A DNA stretch of 64,000 nt from Roseomonas sp. (GCA_020249925.1 JADCER010000005.1:434001-498000); one strand, 5' to 3'. Counted from the stretch's first letter, positions 23,976 through 33,286 are shown. A program made the numbers and translations. The notes: generated by a model not told the origin, from the sequence alone.

Positions 23976-24685
23976 ATGCCGCACCGCTGCATCTGGGGGC
24001 AGAGCGTGTCATGCTCGACCCCGCTGGCGTTTTGCATTGGCCGGCGCAGAAATTACTGTGCGTGGCGGATCTGCATCTGGAAAAGGCGAGTGCTTTTGCC
24101 CGCGCCGGCTATTTCCTGCCGCCTTATGATACGCGCGAAACCCTGGCACGGCTCGCGCTGCTGATCCGGTGCTATGGACCGAAGCGCCTGGTGTTTCTGG
24201 GTGACAGTTTCCATGATGCGGAAGGTGCGGCACGCCTTTCGTCCACGGATCGCGCCGCGCTGCTCAAGCTGCTGGAAGGGCTGGAGCCCATCTGGGTGCT
24301 TGGCAATCATGACCCCGCGCCGCCTTGTGATCTGCCCGGCGAGGCCTTTGCCGAATGGCGCCAGGGGCCGATCACCTTCCGCCACATCCCAAGCCCCTTT
24401 TCGCGCCAGGCGCCGCCGGAAATCGCTGGGCATTTGCACCCGAAGGCAACGGCGCCGACGCGCGCGGGCGGCATTTCTCGCCCCTGTTTTGTCGCCAATC
24501 CGCGCCGCGTCGTGATGCCGGCCTTTGGCGCCTTCACGGGCGGGCTTTGCGTGACCGATCCCGCCATCGCCCGTCTTTTCCCGCAGGGCGGGCGCGCCTT
24601 TCTGCTGGGGGAGGAACGGCTTTATTCCTTTCCACTGGCGCCCAGGACGCTTCCCGTTCACATGCGTTCACCGGAAGCGTCCTGA
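23972..24685 (+). CDS. pdeM: Ligase-associated DNA damage response phosphoesterase PdeM
   Basis: This 237-residue calcineurin-like metallophosphoesterase has all metal motifs: VADLHLEKA (DxH), FLGDSFHD (GDxxHD), VLGNHDP (GNHD) and AGHLHPKA (GHxHP). Homologues in Pseudomonas and other bacteria are Mn-dependent phosphodiesterases of the ligase-Lhr cluster, probably processing DNA ends. Its ATG overlaps the helicase stop by 4 bases. It completes the four-gene repair set in this window. Confidence 0.92.
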   Translation: MNAAPLHLGAERVMLDPAGVLHWPAQKLLCVADLHLEKASAFARAGYFLPPYDTRETLARLALLIRCYGPKRLVFLGDSFHDAEGAARLSSTDRAALLKLLEGLEPIWVLGNHDPAPPCDLPGEAFAEWRQGPITFRHIPSPFSRQAPPEIAGHLHPKATAPTRAGGISRPCFVANPRRVVMPAFGAFTGGLCVTDPAIARLFPQGGRAFLLGEERLYSFPLAPRTLPVHMRSPEAS

Positions 24686-24698
24686 TTTTTGTTTGATC

Positions 24699-24742
24699 GC
24701 ATTTTCCGAGTCGCCAAGTGTTTCCACTTGGCTTGAAAATGC
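24699..24742. repeat. Extended palindromic intergenic element
   Basis: GCATTTTC (24699-24706) pairs with GAAAATGC (24735-24742). Inside these, GCCAAGTG (24713-24720) pairs with CACTTGGC (24725-24732) around a 4-base loop. The result is a 44-base cruciform-like element between PdeM and the DUF169 gene. The shape resembles dispersed palindromic units reported in Rhizobiales and relatives. It lacks a T run, so it is not a simple terminator. Confidence 0.65.
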
Positions 24743-24805
24743 TTCGGCCGGGGGCATGGCGCATAACCGCGACAGGGCGCATGATGAGGGGCGGAGGACC
24801 ACATC

Positions 24806-25618
24806 ATGAATGACGCACCCACCATCGCCGAAAAACCCGCACTTGATGCCAAGGCCATTGCCGAATTGGCGCGGCAATTGACCGAATTGCTGCGCATTCG
24901 CACCTTCCCCTTCGGCATGAAGCTGTTTGATGATGCCGAAGAAATGGCGAAAATCCCCGGGCTTCGCCGCCCGACGGAAGGCAAGAAATTCTCCACCTGC
25001 CAATTGGTGACACAGGCGCGCATCGCCGGCTTCACCATGGGCATCACGGAAGAAAACGTGCCTGGCTTCAGCAATTGCGGCGGCGTGATCGGGTTGAATG
25101 AACCCTCGGAACTATACCTTTCGGGCCGCAAATTCGAAGGTGTGTGGTTTGAAAACCGCGAAGCAGGGCGGTTGCATCAGGCGCAAATGCCGCGCGTGCC
25201 GGCGCGCTATAAGGGCCTCGTGGTATCGCCCTTGCGCTCCGCACGGCTTGACCCGCCGGATATCTGCCTGTTCTACGCCAATCCCGCGCAAATGATCCTG
25301 TTCATCAACGGGCTGCAATGGAAGAATTACAAGCGCTATGATTTTTCCATCACCGGGGAAAGCGCCTGCGCCGATTCCTGGGGCCGTGCGCTGCGTGACC
25401 GTACCGTCTGCCTTTCCATCCCCTGCTATGCTGAACGCCGCTATGGCGGCGTTGCGGATGATGAAATGCTGATGGCCTGCCCGCCCGAGGATTTGGCGCG
25501 CGCTGTTGAGGGCCTGCTTGGCCTTTCCAAGGCAGGGCTGCGTTATCCCATCATGCCCTATGGCCCGCAGGCCGATCCGGCGGATGGTATGGCGAAATCC
25601 TATGCGGGCAAAACCTAA
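24806..25618 (+). CDS. DUF169-family protein
   Basis: This 270-residue protein matches the DUF169 pattern: FPFGMKLFDDAEEMAKIPGLRRP, FSTCQLVTQARIAG, SNCGGVIGLNEPSE, then ITGESACADSWGRAL and a C-terminal IPCYAERRYGGVADDEMLM. Conserved cysteines at TCQ, NCGG and SACAD suggest a metal or redox site, but no activity is established for the family. There is no signal peptide, so it should be cytosolic. Its stop overlaps the convergent transporter gene by 4 bases. The family call is fairly sure; the role is unknown. Confidence 0.8.
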   Translation: MNDAPTIAEKPALDAKAIAELARQLTELLRIRTFPFGMKLFDDAEEMAKIPGLRRPTEGKKFSTCQLVTQARIAGFTMGITEENVPGFSNCGGVIGLNEPSELYLSGRKFEGVWFENREAGRLHQAQMPRVPARYKGLVVSPLRSARLDPPDICLFYANPAQMILFINGLQWKNYKRYDFSITGESACADSWGRALRDRTVCLSIPCYAERRYGGVADDEMLMACPPEDLARAVEGLLGLSKAGLRYPIMPYGPQADPADGMAKSYAGKT

Positions 25619-27135
25619 CCCATCCGCTTGGCCCGCTGCATGAAAAAGGCAAGCGGCACACTCAGCGCCGCCGTCAGGGCCATCAGGTAAAACGCATTCA
25701 CATAGCCAATCATCGCTGCCTGGCGCTGGATTTCTCCCGCCAGGCGAAACAGGCCGGATGCGCTTTCCAGATCCCAGCTTGCCGGAAAGCTCGGCAGGAA
25801 TAGCAGCTTGTTGTAGGGGGTCACGAATTCGCCAAGCCGCGCATAGTTTTCGCTACTCGATCTGATCAGCATCATCACCGCGATGGAAATGAACAAGCTT
25901 GATCCGAAATTGCGCATCAGCGTGAAAATGGCGGAACCTTCCGTCACCTGATGCGCGGGCAAGGTGGAAAACGCCATTACGGTCATGGGTGTGAAGGCAA
26001 TGGATTGGCCAAAGCCCTGCAACAGATGCGACCAAAAGATTTGGCTTTCCGTTACATTGATGTCGAATTGCGCCATCCAGAAACCTGATGCCGCCTGCAG
26101 CAAAAGCCCAAGCCCAATGGTGAAACGCGGCGCCCAGCGCGTCAGCTGTACCACGACCAGAAATGCCACCCAATTCCCCATGCCGCGCGCCGCGATCAGG
26201 ATACTGACGGCACTATCAGGATAGCCGCGCAAATCATGCAACATGGTTGGGAATAGCGTCAGGCTGGTGAAGGCGAGCATCCCCATCACAAACGCAATCG
26301 CCGTGCCGATGGCAAAATTTCGATCCAGGAAAAGCCTGGGATTGAGGAAGGGCGCGGACGCGGTCAGGCAATGCGCGACGAAGATATAAAAACTGATGGC
26401 GCCAATCACGGCGCAGGCGATCATTTCCGGCGCTTCGAACCAATCGAGCCTCTGGCCACGATCCAGGATCAACTGGATGCAGATGATGGCGATGGAAAGC
26501 GCCAGAAAGCCAGTCCAATCAAAGGAGATCGGATTGCGCTCGGTCCTATCGGATAGCGCGAACCAGATGCAGACCAGGGTTGCGATACCCGGTGGCACAA
26601 TCATGAAAAACGCCGCGCGCCAATTCCAGGCCTCGGTCGCCATGGCGCCCAAAATGGGTCCAAGCACGGGGCCAAACACTGCGCCGACACCCCAGATCAC
26701 AATCGCGGTCGGCTGCAAATGCTTGGGGAAGGACGCCAGCAATATCGCCTGCCCCATGGGCATGATTGGCGCGCCAAACGCACCCTGACCAATCCGCGCC
26801 AGGATCAGCATATCAAGGCTGGTCGCCATGCCGCATAGCAAGGAACAAATGGTGAAGCCCAGCACCGTGCCGAACATCAGATTGCGCCAGCCAAGCCGGC
26901 TCGCGAGCCAACCCGTCACCGGTGTTGCCACCGCTGTCGCCACCAGATTGAGCGTAATGACCCAGGAGATTTCATCCTGTGTTGCCGACAGCGCGCCCCG
27001 CATATCCGGCAGCACCAGATTGGCCAACGTGATGGTCATGCCGAATAGCAGATTGGCCAGCTGCACCATCAGCAGAATCAGCCATTGCCGCCCGCTGATG
27101 CTGAATATGCCGCCTTGCGCGGTGGTCTCGCTCAT
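25615..27135 (-). CDS. MFS multidrug efflux transporter, DHA2 (EmrB/QacA) type
   Basis: This 506-residue integral membrane protein has about 14 predicted spans. Its family motifs include GWLASRLGWRNLMFG after span 2 and an ALGAPIMPMGQAIL-like region (motif C area), followed by VLGPILGAMATEAWNWRAAFF. DHA2 transporters export drugs or organic solutes in exchange for protons. No EmrA-like membrane fusion protein gene is adjacent, so it may act alone or with a distant partner. The substrate is unknown. Confidence 0.88.
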   Translation of the reverse strand: MSETTAQGGIFSISGRQWLILLMVQLANLLFGMTITLANLVLPDMRGALSATQDEISWVITLNLVATAVATPVTGWLASRLGWRNLMFGTVLGFTICSLLCGMATSLDMLILARIGQGAFGAPIMPMGQAILLASFPKHLQPTAIVIWGVGAVFGPVLGPILGAMATEAWNWRAAFFMIVPPGIATLVCIWFALSDRTERNPISFDWTGFLALSIAIICIQLILDRGQRLDWFEAPEMIACAVIGAISFYIFVAHCLTASAPFLNPRLFLDRNFAIGTAIAFVMGMLAFTSLTLFPTMLHDLRGYPDSAVSILIAARGMGNWVAFLVVVQLTRWAPRFTIGLGLLLQAASGFWMAQFDINVTESQIFWSHLLQGFGQSIAFTPMTVMAFSTLPAHQVTEGSAIFTLMRNFGSSLFISIAVMMLIRSSSENYARLGEFVTPYNKLLFLPSFPASWDLESASGLFRLAGEIQRQAAMIGYVNAFYLMALTAALSVPLAFFMQRAKRMG

Positions 27136-27213
27136 GCCCGTCCCGGTTTCCCCACAAGGGAAGCCTAGGCCGGATTGGGCGCCGCCGTCACCCAGGAATT
27201 CGGGCCGGGCAGG

Positions 27214-28041
27214 TCAGGCGCTGATCAGGCGGCGGCGGATGCGCCCGGAAATCCAATCAATCGCGGCGACGGTGATGATCATCAGGATGATGATGAAGGC
27301 CACCTCATCCCAATGGCGCACGCGAATGCGCTCGGCGATTTGCAGCCCGATCCCGCCCGCGCCCACCACGCCAAGGATGGAAGCGGAACGCGTATTGCTT
27401 TCAAAGAAATAAAGTGCCTGCGCCAGCATGACGGGTGCCACCTGGGGCAGCAACCCGAAGCGGATGCCAAGCAGGCGCCCACCGCCGGCAGCAGTCACAC
27501 CTTCCGCCTGGCGCTTTTCGGCATTCTCTATGGCCTCGGCATAAAGCTTTGACAGGATCGCGATATCCGAGACGAAAATCGCGAGCACCCCGGCCAGTGG
27601 CCCAAGCCCGACCGCGCGCACAAAAGCCAGCGCCCAGATCAATTGATCAACGCCGCGCATGCCATCCAGCACGCGGCGGAAGGAAAAGCGCAGTAGCGTC
27701 ACCGTCACCACATTGCGCGCGCCCATGAAGCCAAGCGGAATGGCGACAAGTGCGGCCAGAAAAGTGCCGAGGAACGCCATGGCAACACTTTCAGCCAGGC
27801 CCTTCAGAATTTCGACCCAAAGCTCCCCGGGGGAGGGTGGGATCATCAGCACAATGATCTTGCCAAGCCCGCCCAAGCCATTCCACAGGCGCGTCGGCGA
27901 AAAATCGAAATACCAAAGTGTGCCGATGAACCAAGTCAGGAATAGCGCTAGGCCAAGAACGCGAAGGCCGCGTTGCATAGGCCCTGGCCCAAAGGCAGCC
28001 GGCATGCGTGTGCGCCACGCGGTGATGGTGGCATCACTCAT
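27214..28041 (-). CDS. phnE: Phosphonate-type ABC transporter permease (second)
   Basis: This 275-residue permease has about six spans and the EAA loop EAIENAEKRQAEGVTAAGG that docks on the ATPase, ending in GRLLGIRFGLLPQ. It overlaps the preceding permease gene by 4 bases. Two PhnE-type permeases in one operon imply a heterodimeric channel. Last gene of a leftward phnC-phnD-phnE-phnE operon. Confidence 0.9.
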   Translation of the reverse strand: MSDATITAWRTRMPAAFGPGPMQRGLRVLGLALFLTWFIGTLWYFDFSPTRLWNGLGGLGKIIVLMIPPSPGELWVEILKGLAESVAMAFLGTFLAALVAIPLGFMGARNVVTVTLLRFSFRRVLDGMRGVDQLIWALAFVRAVGLGPLAGVLAIFVSDIAILSKLYAEAIENAEKRQAEGVTAAGGGRLLGIRFGLLPQVAPVMLAQALYFFESNTRSASILGVVGAGGIGLQIAERIRVRHWDEVAFIIILMIITVAAIDWISGRIRRRLISA

Positions 28042-28943
28042 CGCGCAGCCTCCAGCCGGCCAATCGCGGCGTGGCGCAGCCTTTCCGATAGCAGGTCCAC
28101 ACAGGCAACGGTCAGGATAATCAGCAGGATAATGGCGCTGATTTCCTCATAATAATTGAAGGAGATCACCTTATAGAGCTCCTCACCAATGCCGCCGGCG
28201 CCGACAAAGCCGATCACGCTGGCAGAGCGGATATTCACTTCAAAACGCAGCAGCAGATAGGACAGGAAATTGGGTAGCACCTGCGGCAGAATGGCGAAGC
28301 GGCAGGCAGCGAACCAACTGCCACCGGCTGCTGTCACACCATCCCAGGGCTTCATATCGGCATTCTCAATCGCCTCAGCGAATAACTTGCCATTGGCGCC
28401 AGCGCTGTGCAGCGCAATCGCCAAAATGCCCGCGAGTGCACCAACGCCAAAGGCCCAAACGAAAATCAGGGCATAGACGATTTCAGGAATGGTGCGCAGC
28501 GCTTCCAAAAAACGCCGCGTAAGCTGATAGATGATGCCCGAAGGCGCGATATTGCGCGCCGCCGGAAAGGCCAGCGCGAGCGACAACGCGGATCCAAGCA
28601 AGGTTGCCAGCGCCGCCATATTGGCAGTCTCCACAATCAACAACGCCCATTCCGGCAGGCGATAGAACCAGAAGGCGATGGAACCTTCAGTTTCCGCATC
28701 GGCAAACAGCCTATCCCAGCGCAAATCCGGCAGGATGCGGATAAAGTACTCGCCAATGCGCGGCAGCCCAGCCCATAATGTCGCCGGATGCGCCTCACTG
28801 ATCCAAGCCGCAACAACCAGGCACACCAATATCACCGCAGCGCCCAAAAGCGCGGCATTACGCTTCTGGCGGCGCGCGGCCTGAAAGGCTTCCTCCCCGC
28901 GGATCACCGCGGGAAGGCTGGTGGCATAGGCTGCCTGCATCAT
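28038..28943 (-). CDS. phnE: Phosphonate-type ABC transporter permease (first)
   Basis: This 301-residue permease has a cytosolic N-terminus of about 30 residues, then hydrophobic spans and the EAA loop EAIENADMKPWDGVTAAGG. It has GFVGAGGIGEEL near the C-terminus, shared with the second permease. Its ATG overlaps the stop of the binding-protein gene (ATGA), showing translational coupling. Together with the second permease it would form the membrane channel of a phosphonate, phosphite or related organophosphorus importer. Confidence 0.9.
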   Translation of the reverse strand: MMQAAYATSLPAVIRGEEAFQAARRQKRNAALLGAAVILVCLVVAAWISEAHPATLWAGLPRIGEYFIRILPDLRWDRLFADAETEGSIAFWFYRLPEWALLIVETANMAALATLLGSALSLALAFPAARNIAPSGIIYQLTRRFLEALRTIPEIVYALIFVWAFGVGALAGILAIALHSAGANGKLFAEAIENADMKPWDGVTAAGGSWFAACRFAILPQVLPNFLSYLLLRFEVNIRSASVIGFVGAGGIGEELYKVISFNYYEEISAIILLIILTVACVDLLSERLRHAAIGRLEAAR

Positions 28944-29941
28944 CAGGAACGGCGGCGGCGCGCGGCGGCTTCCTCACGCCGGAGTTCGACGAAAAGTTCG
29001 AAATCCTGATGGCGTACTTCGCGATACCCCATGCCGCCGCCGCGTTCGATCTGCTTGTAGATCTCCGGATGCGTCTTGGGCAGCGCCAAATGGAAGCGCT
29101 TGATATCTTCCTTGAAGGCCGCAGGAAGATCGGTGCGCGTGCCCATTGGGCCGTTCAGGATGGGTTCAGACCGCCAGATGATGCGCAGATCGCGCATATT
29201 CAGCAGCCCCTTTTGCACCATGGCGGCCAGATTGCCGCGGCTGAAGCCCTGCGCCTCATCACCCTGGCCAGAGGTCCATGTAACGGCGGCATCATATTGG
29301 CGCTGCAGCACGGCAACCACCGCCTGTTCATGCCCGCCGCCAAAGCCGGTGCGGCCGAAATACTGGCCGGCTTCCACGCCAATGCCGGCGCGGCGCAGTG
29401 AAAAGCGCGGAATGAGGTAGCCGGAAGCGGAATTCGGATCGGCCCAGGCCAACGCCTTGCCGCGCATCTGTTCCAAATTCGAGATGCCGCTATCGGCGCG
29501 CACCACCATCACGGAAAGATAATGGATGGACCCATCCGCTTCCTCCGCGACAAAAAGCGGCTCCACCCCGCCATTGGTATCAAGCCAGGCGCCGGCATAG
29601 GCGGAAGCGCCAAGTGCGGCGATTTCAATCTGCTTCGCGCTAAAGGCTTGCAGCACGCCAGCATAATCAGAGGCCGGGAACAGCCGCACCGGTACACCAA
29701 AGGTACGTTCCAGCAAATCCCGATAGGCGCCAAAGCGGCCCAGGCGATCGGCTTCATTCTCGCCGCCCATCAGCCCGATGCGCAGTTGCGGCACCTGATC
29801 GGCCCAAGGGCGGCGGCCCGGCGCGGGGAAGCCTTCGGTGAAGGTTTCCGTACGGCGTGGGGTCCAGGTCTGCGCTTGGGCAAGGCTTGGCAGCAGGGCA
29901 GCGCCGGCGGCAAGCCCGGCAAGGGAACGGCGGGTGATCAT
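28943..29941 (-). CDS. phnD: Phosphonate-type ABC transporter periplasmic binding protein
   Basis: This 332-residue periplasmic protein has a twin-arginine-like signal (RRSLAGLAAGAALLPSLAQAQ) with an AQA cleavage site. The mature protein has the PhnD layout: RIGLMGGENEADRLGRF, VRLFPASDYAGVLQAF, IEIAALGASAYAG and LAWADPNSASGYLIPRF. It captures the ligand and delivers it to the PhnE channel. An AGGAG site precedes the ATG. PhnD-like proteins bind aminoethylphosphonate, methylphosphonate or phosphite; the ligand here is unknown. Confidence 0.91.
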   Translation of the reverse strand: MITRRSLAGLAAGAALLPSLAQAQTWTPRRTETFTEGFPAPGRRPWADQVPQLRIGLMGGENEADRLGRFGAYRDLLERTFGVPVRLFPASDYAGVLQAFSAKQIEIAALGASAYAGAWLDTNGGVEPLFVAEEADGSIHYLSVMVVRADSGISNLEQMRGKALAWADPNSASGYLIPRFSLRRAGIGVEAGQYFGRTGFGGGHEQAVVAVLQRQYDAAVTWTSGQGDEAQGFSRGNLAAMVQKGLLNMRDLRIIWRSEPILNGPMGTRTDLPAAFKEDIKRFHLALPKTHPEIYKQIERGGGMGYREVRHQDFELFVELRREEAAARRRRS

Positions 29942-29967
29942 GGTTTGATCTCCTGTTTGGGGGAAAA

Positions 29968-30765
29968 TCAGGCAGCGACCAGGCTGCGCGGTGTCGCGCC
30001 CACAGCCTGCGCGGCTTCTTCGGCGAATTCTTCCTCGGTCACGCCATAAACCTCACGGATACGGGCGGCAGTAAGTTCCGCAGGCGGGCCATCAAACACC
30101 ACACGCCCGGCATTCAAGGCGACAATACGGTCGCAATAACTGCGCGCCGTGGTCAGGTCATGCAGGTTGACCAGCACCGTCAGGCCATCGCGGTTCACAT
30201 CGCGCAGCGCATCCATCACAATTTTCGAATTGCGCGGGTCGAGTGAGGCAATCGGCTCATCGGCCAGGATCAGGCGCGGATTCTGCATCAGCGCGCGCGC
30301 AATCGCGACCCGCTGCTGCTGCCCACCAGAAAGTGTATCGGCGCGTTGCAGCGCGGCCTCGGCCAGATCAAACCGATCCAGCGCGGTCAGCGCCATGGCG
30401 CGTTCTTCGGCGGTGAACATCTTGAACATGGATGTCAGCATGGGGCGCTGATTGAGCCTTCCGACCAGCACATTGGTCAGCACATCAAGCCTCTGCACCA
30501 GGTTGAATTGCTGGAAGATCATGGCGGAACGCATGCGCCAATCGCGCAGTGCCCGGCCCTTCAGCAGCGTCACATCCTGGCCATCGAAAATGATGCGGCC
30601 TTCGCTTGGCTCCGTCAGGCGATTGATCATGCGGAGCAGCGTGGATTTGCCCGCACCAGAACGCCCGATCACGCCCAGCATCTGACCGGCAGGGATGGAC
30701 AGGCTGACGCCATCCACCGCTGTTTTGTTGCCAAAGCGCCGCGTCAGTCGTTCGATTTCCAGCAT
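29968..30765 (-). CDS. phnC: Phosphonate-type ABC transporter ATP-binding protein
   Basis: This 265-residue ABC ATPase has Walker [10 protein letters not shown], a Q-loop in FQQFN, the signature LSGGQQQR and Walker B LILADEP with an H-loop VNLHD. The start was set at [12 protein letters not shown], the usual PhnC opening. An ATG 18 bases upstream lacks a ribosome site and would lie about at the transcription start implied by the Pho box. It is the first gene of the phnCDEE operon and powers uptake. Confidence 0.92.
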   Translation of the reverse strand: MLEIERLTRRFGNKTAVDGVSLSIPAGQMLGVIGRSGAGKSTLLRMINRLTEPSEGRIIFDGQDVTLLKGRALRDWRMRSAMIFQQFNLVQRLDVLTNVLVGRLNQRPMLTSMFKMFTAEERAMALTALDRFDLAEAALQRADTLSGGQQQRVAIARALMQNPRLILADEPIASLDPRNSKIVMDALRDVNRDGLTVLVNLHDLTTARSYCDRIVALNAGRVVFDGPPAELTAARIREVYGVTEEEFAEEAAQAVGATPRSLVAA

Positions 30766-30805
30766 GGAGACCCCGGTTTTCATGACCGTGGCCTAGCAAT
30801 GCTGT

Positions 30806-30823
30806 GTGACAGGTGAATGACAG
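30806..30823 (-). promoter_or_regulatory. Pho box upstream of the phn operon
   Basis: On the - strand this reads CTGTCAT-TCAC-CTGTCAC, a complete match to the PhoB box CTGTCAT-N4-CTGTCAC. It points toward phnC, about 40 bases before its chosen start. It predicts induction of the importer by phosphate starvation through PhoR/PhoB. An inverted ACAGGTGA (30809) and TCACCTGT (30862) pair also spans this divergent promoter region. Confidence 0.85.
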
Positions 30824-30951
30824 CCGTATGAAGGATCGGAGTCCTTGGGGACTTCGGAGGCTCACCTGTGACCTTCACCCCAATCCGAAGTAGCGCGCCG
30901 AAACCCGCGACATGATTGCACTTTGATGACAGGTTCCATAGACAGAAGGCG

Positions 30952-32244
30952 ATGAAGCACCCGACTTTCCCGCTTTACACGGACCGCTGCGGGTTCAATG
31001 CCCTGCTGCCGCCGCGCGCAGCATGCGCCCCGGCAAAGGGAGATATCTCTGCCGATCATGTTGTTGTGGGCGCTGGCTATACCGGGCTTGCCACTGCGCG
31101 GCGCCTCGCGCAACTTCAGCCTCAGGCGCGTATCATCGTGATTGAAGCAACCGAGATCGGTGAAGGCTCATCTGGGCGCAATTCGGGTTTCGCGAGTCCG
31201 CGTGATCTTCCCTCAGGCCCTGGCGATGCCGACCGTAAGCGTGCCGAAGCGCTGAACCGTTTCACGGAAGAAGGCTGGGCCTGGCTGATGGCGCCCATCG
31301 AAGCGCACGGCATTGATTGCGGCCTGCAAGCCTCTGGCCGCATCAAGGCCGCCGCCACCGATCTGGGGACAAAGCAGGTCAGGGCTTTGGAAGCGGCCGT
31401 GAAAGCAGCAGGCTTGCCGCACCAGCTTTGGGATCGGAGCGTGCTGCAAGAACGCATCGGCACCAGCTACTACCAATGCGCGCTGTACACTGAAGAAGGT
31501 TATTTGCTTGACCCTGCTGCGCTGATTCGTGGTTTGGCTGATACCTTGCCGGCCAATGTCGCGCTGCATGAAAATACGCCACTGCGTTCGATGCAGCGTC
31601 AAGGCAATTGGTATTTGGAAACACCAGCCGCACGCATCACGGCGCCATCGGTTATCATGGCGACCAATGCGGCCATCCGGCATTTCGGCCGCCTGCGGGA
31701 TCGGTTGGTGACCATCTACACCTATGCGGCATTGACTGAACCCTTGAACGCAAAGGATGCGCCGCAGCTTGGCAGCATGCCGGTTTGGGGCTTGCTGCCT
31801 TCGCATCGTTTGGGCACCACCGTGCGGCGTGTTGGACCGGATCGGCTTTTGGTGCGGTCCATGTATGCGCATGAACGGCCGGTACCCGCGCCGCGCGTGC
31901 GCGAAACGCTGCTATCCTGCTTTCATCGGCGTTACCCAGCGCTTGCCCATATCGGTTTGGATCAAATCTGGGGCGGCACCACGGCGCTCACCATGAATGG
32001 CGCGCCCTGGTGGGGGCAGGTGGAAGAAGGGCTTTATACTTCGGCTGGCTGCAATGGTTCTGGCATTGTGAAGGGTAGTATTCTCGGCAAGCGTCTTGCC
32101 GAATTGGTGCTCGGCCAGTGCAACCAGGATGAGGTGCGCGCAGTTTGGGGGCTCGCCAATTGGGTGGCACCTGAACCCTTGCGTTCGATTGGCTTTGAAC
32201 TCATTGCGTTTCGTGAACGCCGCCTTGCAGGTTTGGAAGCCTGA
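30952..32244 (+). CDS. FAD-dependent amine oxidoreductase (DAO family)
   Basis: This 430-residue flavoprotein has the FAD-binding VVVGAGYTGLATARRL (about residues 36-51), then EGSSGRNSGFASPRD and a C-terminal GLYTSAGCNGSGIVKGS. The pattern resembles gamma-glutamylputrescine oxidase-like DAO proteins, which oxidise amines or amino acids. It starts just across the divergent promoter from the phnCDEE importer. It could act on an imported aminophosphonate, but this is inference from context. The ATG at 30952 is preceded by an AGAAGG site; an upstream TTG is less likely. Confidence 0.83.
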   Translation: MKHPTFPLYTDRCGFNALLPPRAACAPAKGDISADHVVVGAGYTGLATARRLAQLQPQARIIVIEATEIGEGSSGRNSGFASPRDLPSGPGDADRKRAEALNRFTEEGWAWLMAPIEAHGIDCGLQASGRIKAAATDLGTKQVRALEAAVKAAGLPHQLWDRSVLQERIGTSYYQCALYTEEGYLLDPAALIRGLADTLPANVALHENTPLRSMQRQGNWYLETPAARITAPSVIMATNAAIRHFGRLRDRLVTIYTYAALTEPLNAKDAPQLGSMPVWGLLPSHRLGTTVRRVGPDRLLVRSMYAHERPVPAPRVRETLLSCFHRRYPALAHIGLDQIWGGTTALTMNGAPWWGQVEEGLYTSAGCNGSGIVKGSILGKRLAELVLGQCNQDEVRAVWGLANWVAPEPLRSIGFELIAFRERRLAGLEA

Positions 32245-32317
32245 GGCCAACCCGCGCTGGGGCTTGATCCCTGGTGCCGGCTGAAGCAGCCTGCGCACCT
32301 TGAACGGGAGGAACCCA

Positions 32318-33286
32318 ATGCAAAGACGCGCCCTGCTTGCCGCAACCCTGGCCATGCCGGCCCTGCCCAGGCTGTCTCGCGCGCAGGAAGCCTGGCCCTC
32401 CCGCTCCGTTTCCGTGCTGCTTGGCTATCCGCCAGGTGGTGTCACGGATTTCGCCGCGCGCGGCGTTGTGGATCGCATGGGGCGCGAATTGGGCCAGACA
32501 TTGGTGGTGGATAACCGCCCAGGTGCCGCGACCGCGGTCGCCAATAACGCCGCCGCACAGGCGCGGCCGGATGGCTATACGCTGCTGATGGGAACCTCCA
32601 CGCTGGCCATCAACCCGGCTCTGCAACCCAATCTGCAACCGCGCGATCCGGTGGCGGCACTCACGCCAATCGGCATGGTGTTCCGCACGGCCTTCATCCT
32701 GCATGTGCATCCATCGCTGCCGGTGCGCAGCACGGCGGAGCTGATCGCCTATGCCAAGGCCAATCCCGGCCGCGTGAATTTCAGCTCCTCCGGCACCGGC
32801 GCGGTCAATCATCTTTGCCTTGAATTGTTCCGTGCGCGTGCCGGGATTGATGTGGTGCATGTGCCCTATCGCGGCGGTGCGGCGGCCTTGATTGACCTCA
32901 GGCAGAATCGCGTTCAGGCCATGTTCAGCGCGGTGCAGGAAGCCCTGCCCGCGGTGCGCGAAGGTGCGACACGCGCACTCGCCATCTCCTCCAAGGAACG
33001 GGTTGCGCTGCTGCCCGATCTACCCCCTGTGGCGGATGCGCTACCGGGTTTTGATGGCGTTTTCTGGCAGGGGCTGTTTGGCCCGGCCGGCCTGCCCGCG
33101 CCGATTGTGGCGCGCGCGGCTCAGGCCTTGGCGGTGGCAACGCGCGATCCGGACCTGATTGCACGCATGGGCGAACAGGGTGTGGTGTTGCAAACCGGCG
33201 GTCCTGAGGTTTTGGCGCGCACCCTTGCCGAAGAATTGGTCATGTGGGGCGACCTGATCCGCAGCCAGAACATCAAGGTTGAATAA
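32318..33286 (+). CDS. Tripartite tricarboxylate transporter-type binding protein (TctC/Bug)
   Basis: This 322-residue periplasmic protein has a twin-arginine-like start (MQRRALLAATLAMPALPRLSRAQ). The Bug-family signature follows: YPPGGVTDFAARGVVDRM, VDNRPGAATAVANN, PDGYTLLMGTST and VPYRGGAAALIDL. Bug proteins bind carboxylates, amino acids or aromatic acids. No TctA or TctB membrane genes are here, which is common for orphan Bugs. A GGGAGG site fixes the ATG. It is co-directional with the upstream FAD enzyme gene, 73 bases away. Confidence 0.9.
   Translation: MQRRALLAATLAMPALPRLSRAQEAWPSRSVSVLLGYPPGGVTDFAARGVVDRMGRELGQTLVVDNRPGAATAVANNAAAQARPDGYTLLMGTSTLAINPALQPNLQPRDPVAALTPIGMVFRTAFILHVHPSLPVRSTAELIAYAKANPGRVNFSSSGTGAVNHLCLELFRARAGIDVVHVPYRGGAAALIDLRQNRVQAMFSAVQEALPAVREGATRALAISSKERVALLPDLPPVADALPGFDGVFWQGLFGPAGLPAPIVARAAQALAVATRDPDLIARMGEQGVVLQTGGPEVLARTLAEELVMWGDLIRSQNIKVE

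Noticed and set aside
30926..30945. A second Pho box directing the FAD oxidase gene
   Set aside because: ATGACAG and TAGACAG are 13 bases apart instead of 11 and the second arm is imperfect, so it does not meet the Pho box pattern.
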